In this document: positions 53,150 to 62,199 of the stretch, piece by piece | Position numbering within the stretch: position 1 is the first letter of the stretch | How the letters are laid out: every line of letters begins with the position of its first letter | Source: DAIDKA01 sp035487155 | GTDB lineage: Bacteria; Pseudomonadota; Gammaproteobacteria; Steroidobacterales; Steroidobacteraceae | Reading direction: 5' to 3' | DNA length: 64,000 bases | Assembly (NCBI GenBank): GCA_035487155.1 | Contig: DATHMK010000018.1 | Span: forward strand, 19,354-83,353 | Made by a program: the position numbers and the translations under genes | The notes under the pieces: model-generated | The model's input: only the letters and a program-made list of their open reading frames with translations | Told to the model about the DNA's origin: nothing | Databases searched by the model: none

Positions 53150-54145
53150 ATGCCCGCCGCAATTGCTGCCAGAACTGTCGAAGATGCCACGCTGCTGAGC
53201 GCCGCGCGCCGCGCCCTGGCGATCGAAGCGCGCGCCGTGGAGGGCCTTGGGGCCCGCCTGGGGCCTGAATTCGTGGCCGCCTGCCGCCTGTGCCTGGCCT
53301 GCAAGGGCCGGGTGATCGTCACCGGCATCGGCAAATCCGGCCATGTGGGCCGCAAGATCGCCGCCACCCTGGCCAGCACCGGGACTCCCGGCTTCTTCCT
53401 GCATGCCGCCGAAGCCAGTCACGGCGATCTGGGGATGATCACCGCCAGCGATGTGGTGCTCGCCCTTTCCAATTCGGGGGAAAGCCCGGAACTGGTGTTC
53501 CTGCTGCCGCACCTGAAGCGCCTGGCCACCCCGCTGATAACCCTGACCGGCAATCTCGCCTCGACGCTGGCGCGCAACGCCACGGTCGCCTTGGATGTGA
53601 CCGTGCCCGAAGAGGCCTGCCCGCTGAACCTCGCGCCCACCGCCAGTACCACCGCCATGCTGGCCATGGGCGATGCGCTGGCGGTCACGCTGCTGGAGGC
53701 GCGCGGCTTCACGGCCAGCGACTTCGCTCTGTCCCATCCCGGCGGATCCCTGGGTCGCCGAGTGTTCCTCAGGGTCGAGGACATCATGCGGCGCGGCGAT
53801 GCTCTGCCGCGGATCGCGCCACATGCCACATTGCCTGAGGGACTGGCGGAGATGTCCCGCAAGGGCATGGGCATGGCGGTGATCGTTGACGCCGCGGATA
53901 ACGTGCTGGGGATTTTCACCGACGGTGACCTGCGCCGGCTGCTGGACCGCCAGGCGGATATCCAGGCCCTGAAGATGCAGGAGGTCATGACCGGCAAATG
54001 CCGCACCATCGGCGCGCATGAACTCGCCGCACAGGGCGTACAGCTGATGGACCAGCACCGCGTCACCACGCTCCTGGTGACCGAGAACCAACGCCTGCTG
54101 GGCGCCTTCAACGCCCACGACCTGCTGCGCGCAGGCGTGATGTAG
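53150..54145 (+). CDS. kdsD: D-arabinose 5-phosphate isomerase
   Basis: 331 residues. A SIS sugar-isomerase domain (about 45-175) with GIGKSGHVGRKIAATL and SNSGESPE, then two CBS domains (about 205-262 and 270-328). It converts ribulose 5-phosphate to arabinose 5-phosphate for Kdo synthesis. The stop TAG (54143-54145) also forms part of the Shine-Dalgarno of kdsC, and kdsC is in the same reading frame. Confidence 0.95.
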   Translation: MPAAIAARTVEDATLLSAARRALAIEARAVEGLGARLGPEFVAACRLCLACKGRVIVTGIGKSGHVGRKIAATLASTGTPGFFLHAAEASHGDLGMITASDVVLALSNSGESPELVFLLPHLKRLATPLITLTGNLASTLARNATVALDVTVPEEACPLNLAPTASTTAMLAMGDALAVTLLEARGFTASDFALSHPGGSLGRRVFLRVEDIMRRGDALPRIAPHATLPEGLAEMSRKGMGMAVIVDAADNVLGIFTDGDLRRLLDRQADIQALKMQEVMTGKCRTIGAHELAAQGVQLMDQHRVTTLLVTENQRLLGAFNAHDLLRAGVM

Positions 54146-54154
54146 GAGACCAAC

Positions 54155-54667
54155 CTGCCACGCCGCAAAGCAACCCCGGCCGCCATTCGCCTGCTGATTC
54201 TGGATGTCGATGGCGTGCTCACCGACGGGCGCCTGTACTACGGTGCACGGGGCGAGCCGCTGCAGAGCTTCAACATCAAGGACGGTCATGGACTGAAGGC
54301 CCTGGCGCAGGCCGGAGTGGGGATCGCCATTCTTTCCGGACGCCGCTCCCGGGGCGTGACGCGACGCTGCCGGGAACTCGGCATCCGCCATGTGGTCCAG
54401 GGGAGCGATGACAAGCTGCGCGACTTTCGCACGCTGGCCGCGAAGCTAGGAGTGACTCCCACGCAGTGTGCCTACATCGGCGATGACTCCCCGGATGTGC
54501 CGTTGCTGCGCGCCGTCGGACTGGCCTTCGCCGTCGCCGACGCCCACCCCAACGCACGCGCTGCCGCACATCATGTCACCCGCCTGGGTGGCGGGTGCGG
54601 CGCCGTGCGCGAGGTATGCGATCGGCTGCTGGCCGCCCGTGCCGGACCTATCGGACCAGGACCTTGA
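54155..54667 (+). CDS. kdsC: Kdo-8-phosphate phosphatase, probable CTG start
   Basis: 170 residues, HAD fold: catalytic D17 and D19 in LILDVDGVLTDG, then SGRRSRG, and IGDDSPDVPLLRAVGLAFAVADAHP. It releases phosphate from Kdo 8-phosphate. No ATG, GTG or TTG lies in frame between the kdsD stop and the catalytic Asp. The first in-frame GTG (54215) falls inside the DVDGV motif and would remove both Asp. CTG 54155 is preceded at 6 nt by TAGGAG (54143-54148), so I take it as the start. The stop overlaps the lptC TTG start. Confidence 0.85.
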   Translation: MPRRKATPAAIRLLILDVDGVLTDGRLYYGARGEPLQSFNIKDGHGLKALAQAGVGIAILSGRRSRGVTRRCRELGIRHVVQGSDDKLRDFRTLAAKLGVTPTQCAYIGDDSPDVPLLRAVGLAFAVADAHPNARAAAHHVTRLGGGCGAVREVCDRLLAARAGPIGPGP

Positions 54668-55227
54668 ATTACCGGCTTCTGATATTGCTCGCCTTGGCCC
54701 TGGTGGCGGTGGCTGTTTGGCTGACGCTGGCGCCGCGGCACGCCGAGCCCGTGGCCGCCCAGGCCAGCGGACCCGCCGCCGCCGATCAGGGTTACTCGGC
54801 ACTTGAGGCCCAGGTGATCGAGACCGGCGCGGATGGTCTGCCCCTGTACACCCTGCATGCGCACCGGGTGCAGCAGACTCCGGACACCGACATCATCAAT
54901 CTCACCACGGTTCATATGACCTCTCGGGATTCGGCCGGAGGCCAATGGCAGGGCCGCTCCGACACCGCGGTCGTGCAACAGGACTCCTCCCAGATCGACC
55001 TCGCCGGTGCGATCGACATGACCGGAACCTTCGCCGGCAACAGTCATCCCGCCCACATCCTGACCGACAAGCTGCACGTGGACACGCAAACCGAAATCAT
55101 ACGCACGCGCTCGGCCGTCACCCTCACATGGGCTGGAGTCCTCGCAGAAACCCGGGGGCTGGTGGTCAGCGTCAAAGATCAAACCGCCAGCCTGGAAGCG
55201 GGGGTGCATGGTCAAGTCGCTCAGTGA
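54664..55227 (+). CDS. lptC: LPS export protein LptC
   Basis: 187 residues from TTG 54664, which overlaps the kdsC stop (TTGA). One N-terminal transmembrane helix (about 5-22), then a periplasmic beta-jellyroll with YSALEAQVIETGADGLPLYTLHAHRV. LptC joins LptBFG to LptA. The LPS core enzymes upstream and lptA downstream confirm the name. The frame is open further upstream but only as kdsC shadow. Confidence 0.92.
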   Translation: MNYRLLILLALALVAVAVWLTLAPRHAEPVAAQASGPAAADQGYSALEAQVIETGADGLPLYTLHAHRVQQTPDTDIINLTTVHMTSRDSAGGQWQGRSDTAVVQQDSSQIDLAGAIDMTGTFAGNSHPAHILTDKLHVDTQTEIIRTRSAVTLTWAGVLAETRGLVVSVKDQTASLEAGVHGQVAQ

Positions 55228-55870
55228 CTGGCAGCGCCTGCTGCTGCGAGTGGCCCCGGTCCTGCTCGTGGCCTCGGCGGCCGGCGCCAGTGACACCCTC
55301 ACCACCGGGAGCATCTCCGCCGGCGTTGGCAAACCGCCGGTGAAGTACCAATGCGAGCATGCGCAAATGGACTACAAGGGAACGGTGCTGCACCTGCATG
55401 GCAATGTGAAGATCTGGCAGGGCGATATCAGTGTCGAGGCGGATGAAGCCGACGGCAGGGGCGAGAACCATGAGTTCAAGGACTCGCACTGGGTGTTCGG
55501 CGGCAAAGTCCATGTGCGCTCGGAAAGCCAAGGGGACCTCAGGGCCGACCATGGGACGGTGGAAATCAAGACCGGGCAGCTCAACAGCGCCGTCGTGACC
55601 GGTGCGCCGGCACTGTTCGAGCAGACCCGGGCCACGGACGGGTGGCTTGCCAAGGGGCATGCCACCAGCATCGACTATGAAGTTGCCGCCGCCACCGTGA
55701 CGCTGACCGGGGATGCGGTGCTCAACGATGACCACAACGGCGTCGACCTGCACGGCCCGACTATCGCCTACAACGTGCGTGACATGGCCCTCGAGGCCGA
55801 TGGCGGCCCGGGCGTGCGGGCGCGCGAGACCATCACGCCCGGATCGGGTCCGGGGAAAAAAAAGCCGTGA
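55208..55870 (+). CDS. lptA: LPS periplasmic bridge protein LptA
   Basis: 220 residues. A signal peptide (about 1-27, ending AGA-S), then the OstA-like beta-jellyroll: YKGTVLHLHGNVKIWQGD, and ATSIDYEVAAATVTLTGDAVLND. LptA strands form the bridge for LPS across the periplasm. It overlaps lptC by 20 bp. The C-terminal tail is Gly/Lys-rich. E. coli LptA is 185 residues. Confidence 0.95.
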   Translation: MVKSLSDWQRLLLRVAPVLLVASAAGASDTLTTGSISAGVGKPPVKYQCEHAQMDYKGTVLHLHGNVKIWQGDISVEADEADGRGENHEFKDSHWVFGGKVHVRSESQGDLRADHGTVEIKTGQLNSAVVTGAPALFEQTRATDGWLAKGHATSIDYEVAAATVTLTGDAVLNDDHNGVDLHGPTIAYNVRDMALEADGGPGVRARETITPGSGPGKKKP

Positions 55871-56598
55871 CCGAAACGCTGCTGCGCGCGACGCACCTGG
55901 CCAAGAGCTATCGTTCCCGAAAGGTGGTTGAGGACCTGTCCCTGGAAGTCGGGCCGGGCGAGGTCGTGGGCCTGCTGGGTCCCAACGGCGCCGGCAAGAC
56001 CACGGCCTTCTACATGATCGTGGGACTGGTGCCCTGTGATGCCGGCCGCATCACCCTGGGCGAGCAGGACCTGACCTTCGCGCCGGTGCACCGGCGCGCC
56101 CGTGCCGGCCTGGGCTACCTGCCCCAGGAGCCGTCGGTATTCCGCAAGCTGTCGGTCGAGAACAACGTCATGGCCATCCTGGAGACCCGCCAGGATCTCA
56201 CCGAGGAGGCCCGCGAGGAGCGCCTGGAGGAGCTTCTGGAGGATTTCCGCATCGGTCATGTCCGCAACAGCCTGGGGCTGTCATTGTCCGGTGGCGAGCG
56301 GCGCCGTGTGGAAATCGCCCGGGCGCTGGCCGCCAATCCGCGCTTCATTCTGCTGGATGAACCCTTTGCCGGCGTCGACCCCATATCGGTATTGGACATC
56401 CAGCGCATCATCCGCGAGCTGACCGGCCGCGGCATCGGTGTATTGATCACCGACCACAACGTGCGCGAAACCCTGGGAATCGTCGGCCGCGCCTATATCG
56501 TGAACCAGGGAACTGTGATTGCATCGGGAAGTGCGGAAGAAATCCTTGCAAACCCTCAAGTCCGTGAGGTGTACTTAGGGCAATCGTTCCGGTTATAG
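55867..56598 (+). CDS. lptB: LPS export ATPase LptB
   Basis: 243 residues, an ABC ATPase: Walker A GPNGAGKTT at 38-46, Q-loop YLPQEPSVF, signature LSLSGGERRR, Walker B FILLDEPFAGVDP, and the late H-loop TDHN. The PSVFRKL segment is typical of LptB. It powers extraction of LPS with LptFG. The start is GTG 55867 (GTGA overlap with lptA). Confidence 0.97.
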   Translation: MTETLLRATHLAKSYRSRKVVEDLSLEVGPGEVVGLLGPNGAGKTTAFYMIVGLVPCDAGRITLGEQDLTFAPVHRRARAGLGYLPQEPSVFRKLSVENNVMAILETRQDLTEEAREERLEELLEDFRIGHVRNSLGLSLSGGERRRVEIARALAANPRFILLDEPFAGVDPISVLDIQRIIRELTGRGIGVLITDHNVRETLGIVGRAYIVNQGTVIASGSAEEILANPQVREVYLGQSFRL

Positions 56599-56671
56599 GA
56601 CCGCTGCTGGGTCGATAACTGGTTTATTTTCAAACCCTTACAAAGGGTCATGCGCCCATAGTGCAAGAAAC

Positions 56672-58114
56672 ATGCTGAAACCGTCCCTGCAGCTGCGTAT
56701 GGGTCAGCAACTGACCATGACGCCGCAGCTGCAGCAGGCCATTCGACTGCTCCAGATGCCGGCCCTCGAGCTGCAGGCGCATATCCGCGAACTGCTCGAG
56801 AGCAACGTCATGCTCGAGCCCGTCGATGATGCCGAGAGCAGCAACGAGTTCGAGGCGGTGGAGACACCCGTGGCCGAGCCCGAGGTCACTCAGGCGGCCG
56901 CCTCCGACCAGGAGCCCCAGGTCGAGGTGGTCGATGACCATTGGGGCGAGCAGTCCGTAGGACCGGCCGCGAATTCCTGGAATGGCGAGGACGACGATCG
57001 TCAGCAGGAATTCGCCGATGCCTCCGGCCAGACCGTCCAGGAGCATCTGCTGTGGCAGCTGGAGATGGCGCAGCTGCCGGCCCGCTCCTTGGGAATCGCC
57101 AGCGCCATCGTCGATGCCATCAACGATGACGGCTACCTGATGGAGCCGCTGGAGGAGATCGCCAATACCCTGCGCCCGGAAATCCAGGCCGAGGTGGCCG
57201 AAATCGAGGCTGTGCTGCAGCGGGTGCAGCAGCTTGACCCGACAGGCATCGCCGCCCGCTCCGTGAGCGAGTGCCTCGAACTGCAGCTGCGGCAGCTGTC
57301 AGCCGACACCCCGGGGCTGGCCACCGCCATCGCCATCGCACGCAGCCATCTGGAACTGGTGGCCGGGCGGGAGCTGTCCTTGTTGCGCCGGGAACTCAAG
57401 GCCACCGAGGAGGAAATAGCCTGCGCGCTGGTGCTGGTGCGGGCCTGCCACCCCCGCCCCGGGGCGACCATCAGCGGGGGCTCGGCCGAATATGTCGTGC
57501 CGGATGTATTTGTGCGCCGCACCGAGCAGGGCGGCTGGTCGGTTGAGATCAATGCGGCTACCCTGCCAAGGGTGCGCCTCAACCACGGTTACGCCAGCCT
57601 GATCGGCCGCAATGCCAGCCACGCCAGCATGCGGGCGCAGCTGCAGGAAGCGCGCTGGCTGCTCAAGAGCCTGGAGATCCGCAACGAGACCCTCATCAAG
57701 GTCTCGCGCTCCATCGTCGAGCGCCAGACCGCCTTCCTCGAAGAAGGCGACGAACAGATGCGGCCGATGATCCTCAAGGACATCGCCGAGGCGGTGGACA
57801 TGCACGAGTCCACCATCTCGCGCGTGACCTCCGGCAAGTACATGCATACGCCGCGCGGGGTCTTCGAACTGCGCTATTTTTTCTCCAGCCAGGTCGAGGG
57901 CGCGGACGGTTCGGGCACCTCCTCCACGGCCATTCGCGCCAAGATCCGCAAGCTGGTCAGGGATGAATCCTCCGACAATCCCTTGAGCGATGGAAAAATT
58001 GCGGAACTGCTCTCGGCTACCGGAATCCCGGTGGCGCGCCGTACCGTCGCCAAGTACCGTGAAGGCATGGGTATCGCGCCCTCCAATGAGCGCCGCAGAA
58101 CAGGTCCAAGATAA
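56672..58114 (+). CDS. rpoN: RNA polymerase sigma-54 factor RpoN
   Basis: 480 residues. Region I begins LKPSLQLRMGQQLTMTPQLQQAIRLLQM; an acidic, Gln-rich region II follows (about 50-115), then the core-binding domain, helix-turn-helix, and the RpoN box ARRTVAKYRE at 455-464 that reads the -24 element. It needs AAA+ activators. Its predicted target in this window is pilA. The lptB-rpoN gap holds a small hairpin (ACCCTT-ACA-AAGGGT, 56634-56648). Confidence 0.97.
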   Translation: MLKPSLQLRMGQQLTMTPQLQQAIRLLQMPALELQAHIRELLESNVMLEPVDDAESSNEFEAVETPVAEPEVTQAAASDQEPQVEVVDDHWGEQSVGPAANSWNGEDDDRQQEFADASGQTVQEHLLWQLEMAQLPARSLGIASAIVDAINDDGYLMEPLEEIANTLRPEIQAEVAEIEAVLQRVQQLDPTGIAARSVSECLELQLRQLSADTPGLATAIAIARSHLELVAGRELSLLRRELKATEEEIACALVLVRACHPRPGATISGGSAEYVVPDVFVRRTEQGGWSVEINAATLPRVRLNHGYASLIGRNASHASMRAQLQEARWLLKSLEIRNETLIKVSRSIVERQTAFLEEGDEQMRPMILKDIAEAVDMHESTISRVTSGKYMHTPRGVFELRYFFSSQVEGADGSGTSSTAIRAKIRKLVRDESSDNPLSDGKIAELLSATGIPVARRTVAKYREGMGIAPSNERRRTGPR

Positions 58115-58145
58115 TGTAAACACGTCACCAAAGAGGAGACGTCCA

Positions 58146-58463
58146 ATGAGGCTAAACGTCAAAGGTCACCACATCGAGGTCACAGCAGCTCTACAAAGCT
58201 ACGTGGAAAAGAAACTGGTGCGGATCGTCCGCCACTTCGACCAGGTGATCGATGTCCATTGCGTCCTGACCGTGGAGAAACTCGCCCAGAGGGCTGAAGC
58301 CACACTGCATGTGAGTGGCTGCGACATTCATGCCGATGCGTCGGATCCCAACATGTATGCGGCGATCGACGCCCTCAGTGACAAGCTGGATCGGCTGGTC
58401 ACCAAACACAAGGAAAAACGCGGCGACCATCGCGCCAGTGAGGTGCGCGAGGCCCGTCTGTAG
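58146..58463 (+). CDS. hpf: Ribosome hibernation promoting factor (short HPF/RaiA family)
   Basis: 105 residues, the S30AE fold: RLNVKGHHIEVTAALQSYVEKKLVRIVRHFDQV through CDIHADASDPNMYAAIDALSDKLDRLVTKHKEK. It binds the decoding site of idle ribosomes and favours 100S dimers. AGGAGA precedes the ATG. It follows rpoN by 31 bp, the usual order. Confidence 0.95.
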   Translation: MRLNVKGHHIEVTAALQSYVEKKLVRIVRHFDQVIDVHCVLTVEKLAQRAEATLHVSGCDIHADASDPNMYAAIDALSDKLDRLVTKHKEKRGDHRASEVREARL

Positions 58464-58477
58464 CGCGCAAAACACCC

Positions 58478-58503
58478 GTGCGCCCGGCAATACCCGGGCG
58501 CAC
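58478..58503. repeat. Perfect hairpin between hpf and rapZ
   Basis: GTGCGCCCGG and CCGGGCGCAC, 10-bp arms, 6-nt loop, no T-run after it. It lies where ptsN normally sits. Confidence 0.55.
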
Positions 58504-58538
58504 TTGCACCGCTGCCGCGGCATGGCTAGTGTCGTGGC

Positions 58539-59402
58539 GTGCGCATCATCGTCATCAGTGGTCTGTCTGGCGCCGGCAAGAGCATTGCCCTGCATATGCT
58601 CGAGGATCTCGGGTATTACTGCATCGACAACATGCCCGCGGCGCTGCTGAAGCCTTTTGTATCGCACACCGTACGCAGCGCGGAAAGCAGCTACCAGCGC
58701 ACCGCCGTCGGGCTGGATGCGCGCAATACGCCCCAGGAAGTGGCCACGCTTCCGGGACTGCTGGATGAACTGAAGCGCAGCGGCATTCACTGTGAACTGG
58801 TGTACCTGCAGGCCAGCGACGAGGAGCTGCTGCGACGTTATGCGGAGACCCGGCGCAAGCACCCGCTGAGTTCAGATCAGCGCGGACTGCGCGAGGCCAT
58901 CCAGCTGGAACGCGAGCTGCTCACGCCCATCGCCAACGCCGCCGATCGCATCATCGACACCTCGCGCATGGGTCTGCACGATCTGCGCCACCTGGTGCAC
59001 CGCACGGTCGGCCACCAGGCCGACGGCCCGCTCACGATTACCTTCGTGTCGTTCGGTTTCAAGCGCGGCATTCCCGGGGACGCGGACTTCGTATTTGATG
59101 CCCGCACCTTGCCGAATCCTTACTGGGAACCCGCGCTGCGGCATCTCACCGGTCACGATCCGGCGGTGATCGAGTTCCTGAAGGACCACCCGGCCGTGCA
59201 GCGCCTCATCGATGACATCGAACGCTTCATCACCGGGCGCATCGCCGAGTACCAGGCGACCAGCCGCGGCTATCTCACCGTCGCGGTGGGTTGCACCGGG
59301 GGCTGCCATCGCTCGGTGTACGTGGTCGAACAGTTGCTCACGCGCTTCACGTCACGTTTTCCGCAGGCGATCGCCCGCCATAACGGCCTGCCGGCCGCGT
59401 AG
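58539..59402 (+). CDS. rapZ: RNase adapter RapZ
   Basis: 287 residues. Walker A GLSGAGKS at 8-15, DLGYYCIDNMP, and the C-terminal FVSFGFKRGIPGDADFVFDARTLPNPYW and VAVGCTGGCHRSVYVVE. In E. coli RapZ guides RNase E to GlmZ and so controls GlmS and envelope precursor supply. The start is GTG 58539. It faces proS, with 16 bp between stops. Confidence 0.96.
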   Translation: MRIIVISGLSGAGKSIALHMLEDLGYYCIDNMPAALLKPFVSHTVRSAESSYQRTAVGLDARNTPQEVATLPGLLDELKRSGIHCELVYLQASDEELLRRYAETRRKHPLSSDQRGLREAIQLERELLTPIANAADRIIDTSRMGLHDLRHLVHRTVGHQADGPLTITFVSFGFKRGIPGDADFVFDARTLPNPYWEPALRHLTGHDPAVIEFLKDHPAVQRLIDDIERFITGRIAEYQATSRGYLTVAVGCTGGCHRSVYVVEQLLTRFTSRFPQAIARHNGLPAA

Positions 59403-59418
59403 CGCAGCGGCGCGAAGG

Positions 59419-60981
59419 TCAGTACGAGCGCCCGACCAGCACGAACTCGCGCGCCGGTTCGCCGCTGAAGATACAGCGCTGATCCGTGATCGGATCCTGG
59501 GCCAGGGGCGCGTTGCGCACGGTGAGTTTAAGGCCCTTCAGCTGCTGCTCGACCTTGGCGAGGGCAGCGCCCTCCGGGCGCGCCCAGGGGACTTTGGCCC
59601 AGCCCCGGAATTCGGACACCGCGGCATCCTCGTCGCCGTCGGGATTTGCCGCCTGGCCAAAATACGCGGCCAGTGCTGTGAAGCTGCCAAGGTCGCTGCG
59701 GATATTGTCGGCCATGCGCTGCTGCGCCGCCTGGTGCAAGGCGCTGTGAACGCCGGCCAGCAGCGTCGCGACCTGTTCGATGAACTGCGCCCGTGGCAGC
59801 GCCTGGGAGAGAATCTTCTCGCCGCTGCGCAGCTGGTCGCGCCGGATATAGGTGACATTGCCCGAGGCCACATCGCGCGCGCCGATGTCGCAGATCAGGG
59901 GCACCCCGCGCTTGATCCAGGCCCAGCGCTTGTCGATGGCGCGGCCATGCTTCTTGTCCACCAGCGCCCGCACCGGTTCGCCGAAGGCCTGCACGGTGTT
60001 CAGCTGCGCCGCCAGGGCCTCGCAGAACTCCAGCACGCCGGCATCCTCGGGCTTGTCGCGCAGCATGGGGATGAGCACGATCTGGCGCGGCGCCACGATG
60101 GGCGGCAGGCGCAGGCCATCATCATCCCCATGCGTCATGACCACGCCACCGACCAGGCGCGTGGAGACGCCCCAGCTGGTGGTATGCGCGAAGGCCAGGT
60201 CGCCGGCCTCGGTCTGGAAGCGGATGCTCTGCGCCTCGGCAAAGTTGGTGCCGAGGTAGTGGGCGGTCCCGGCCTGCAGCGCCTTGCCATCCTGCATCAT
60301 GGCTTCGATGGAGTAGGTATTGTCGGCCCCCGGGAAGCGCTCGTGCGCGGGCTTCTCACCGGCGATGACCGGCATGGCCAGCACCTCCTCGGCGAAGCAG
60401 CGATAGACCTCCAGCATCCGCGCCGTCTCTTCACGCGCCTCCTGCGCGCTGGCATGGGCCGTGTGCCCTTCCTGCCACAAAAACTCGGAGGTGCGCAGGA
60501 ACAGCCGCGGTCGCATCTCCCAGCGCACGACATTGGCCCACTGGTTCAGCAGCAGCGGCAGGTCCCGGTGCGAGCGCACCCAGCGATGAAAGGCTGCGCC
60601 AATCACGGTCTCGGAGGTCGGCCGCACGACCAAGGGCTCCTCCAGTTTCGCGTCCGGATCGGGCTTGAGCACCCCGTCAATCATCTTCAGGCGATGGTGC
60701 GTGACCACCGCCATCTCCTTGGCGAAGCCCTCGACATGCTCGGCCTCGCGGGCGATGTAGCTCAACGGAATGAACAGCGGGAAGTAGCAGTTCTCATGTC
60801 CGCTGTCGCGGAAGCGGCGGTCCAGAAGCTCCTGCATGCGCTGCCATACCCCATAGCCCCAGGGCCGGATGATCATGCAGCCGCGCACGCCGGATTCCTC
60901 GGCGAGATCAGCCTGATCGACCACCGCCTGATACCAGGCGGCAAAGTCACCCGCGCGGGTGACGGCAAGCGCGTTTTGCAT
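59419..60981 (-). CDS. proS: Prolyl-tRNA synthetase, archaeal/eukaryal type
   Basis: 520 residues. Class II motifs are visible as RPTSETVIGAAFHRWVRSHRDLPLLLNQW (split over motif 2, with RWE and FLRTSEFLWQEGHTAH) and a motif 3 region. The anticodon domain follows, then a zinc-type C-terminal domain that ends in Tyr520. The insertion (editing) domain of E. coli-type ProRS is absent. This is the ProS type 3 layout of archaea, eukaryotes and scattered bacteria. It charges tRNA-Pro. It appears to be the sole proS in this window; whether a bacterial type also exists elsewhere is unknown. Confidence 0.95.
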   Translation of the reverse strand: MQNALAVTRAGDFAAWYQAVVDQADLAEESGVRGCMIIRPWGYGVWQRMQELLDRRFRDSGHENCYFPLFIPLSYIAREAEHVEGFAKEMAVVTHHRLKMIDGVLKPDPDAKLEEPLVVRPTSETVIGAAFHRWVRSHRDLPLLLNQWANVVRWEMRPRLFLRTSEFLWQEGHTAHASAQEAREETARMLEVYRCFAEEVLAMPVIAGEKPAHERFPGADNTYSIEAMMQDGKALQAGTAHYLGTNFAEAQSIRFQTEAGDLAFAHTTSWGVSTRLVGGVVMTHGDDDGLRLPPIVAPRQIVLIPMLRDKPEDAGVLEFCEALAAQLNTVQAFGEPVRALVDKKHGRAIDKRWAWIKRGVPLICDIGARDVASGNVTYIRRDQLRSGEKILSQALPRAQFIEQVATLLAGVHSALHQAAQQRMADNIRSDLGSFTALAAYFGQAANPDGDEDAAVSEFRGWAKVPWARPEGAALAKVEQQLKGLKLTVRNAPLAQDPITDQRCIFSGEPAREFVLVGRSY

Positions 60982-61014
60982 GAGATTCCCTAGCTATCGT
61001 CCGAGCCGCCTATC

Positions 61015-62199
61015 TTACGTGAGGCGGACCCGCGATGAGACTACCGCCGGCTGGACAATGGGCTGGCCGCTCATGAAGTCGAGCAAGGTCTCGCGCGCCT
61101 GCATGGCGTCGCGGTATCCCAGGGAGATCAGCTCGCGAGTGAAACTGGCCTCGAACATCAGATAGCTGGCCAGCTGGCTGCCGCCGGCATCCTTGGCGCC
61201 GATCACGTGCAGCAGGGTACGCAGCCCGCGCGGCATGTCCTTGACATGCCGCGCGGCGATGACGCGCGGATCGACGCTGGGGGCGAGCATCAGCGTGTCC
61301 ACATGGCGCAGCACCCGCGTCTGCATCGAGGCCCCGTCCGGCAGGGTGTCGACCAGCTGATTGAACCGGTCGGTCTGCTCGACATCGGCGTAGACCTGGT
61401 CGGTGAACAGGGTGTCGAGCATGAAGCCGAAGATCTGCCCCGGCGAGGGCACCGGTTCCGGACCGTTGTCCGGCATCACACCCGCCTCGCGCCGGGCGCG
61501 CACGCCGATGATCAGCAGCCGATCCGCGCCCAGATGAATGGCCGGGCTGAGCGGGTTCAGCTGGCGCATGGAGCCATCGCCGAAATAGCTGTCGCCCAGC
61601 TTCACCGGCGGAAACAGTACCGGGATGGCGGCGCTGGCCATCAGGTGATCCAGCGCCAGCGGCTCACGGCGGCCGGCCCGCTGGGTCCTGGCCCAGTTGT
61701 TGATCTTCGGCGCGCCGTCGAAAAACGCGATCGACTGACCGGTTTGATAACAGGTGCTGCTCAGCGCCAGGCCCCGCAGGTGACCGCGCTCGATACTGGT
61801 GCGTACCCCGGCCCAGTCGATGCGGTTGGTGAGCAGCTCGCGCAGCGGGGAATTGTCCAGCAGCGAATGCGGGGTCGTGGCGACCACGCCGCCGGATATC
61901 AGGGCGGCGACCCAGCGCGCACCGGCGATCAGCATATGGCCGGTGTCCACCTTGAACACCTGGGAGACGCGGAAATTGGCCCAGACCTCGGCCAGCCCCG
62001 CGACCGCCGCGCGCCAGTGATAGGCCTGCGAGGCCAGCACACTGGCCGAGACCGCGCCGGCGGAAGTTCCGGCGATGACGGGGAAGGGATTGCGATTGCG
62101 CGGCAGCAGTTCGGTCAATGCCTGCAGCACGCCAACCTGGTAGGCGGCGCGGGCGCCGCCACCGGTGAGGACCAGCCCGACGACTGGTCGCGCGCGCAT
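61015..62199 (-). CDS. Patatin-like phospholipase
   Basis: 394 residues. The patatin fold has the oxyanion loop GGGARAAYQVGVL (about 13-25), nucleophile S46 in GTSAG, and catalytic D208 in DGS. No signal peptide is seen, so it is probably cytoplasmic or membrane-peripheral. The substrate is likely a phospholipid acyl chain. The C-terminal third (about 290-394) has no motif I recognise. ATG 62199 overlaps the pyk stop by 4 nt (ATGA), so it is probably expressed with the glycolytic genes. Confidence 0.9.
   Translation of the reverse strand: MRARPVVGLVLTGGGARAAYQVGVLQALTELLPRNRNPFPVIAGTSAGAVSASVLASQAYHWRAAVAGLAEVWANFRVSQVFKVDTGHMLIAGARWVAALISGGVVATTPHSLLDNSPLRELLTNRIDWAGVRTSIERGHLRGLALSSTCYQTGQSIAFFDGAPKINNWARTQRAGRREPLALDHLMASAAIPVLFPPVKLGDSYFGDGSMRQLNPLSPAIHLGADRLLIIGVRARREAGVMPDNGPEPVPSPGQIFGFMLDTLFTDQVYADVEQTDRFNQLVDTLPDGASMQTRVLRHVDTLMLAPSVDPRVIAARHVKDMPRGLRTLLHVIGAKDAGGSQLASYLMFEASFTRELISLGYRDAMQARETLLDFMSGQPIVQPAVVSSRVRLT

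Noticed and set aside
59212..60993. 593-codon frame opposite proS
   Set aside because: Antisense to a clear ProRS, no motifs, and composition typical of shadow translation.
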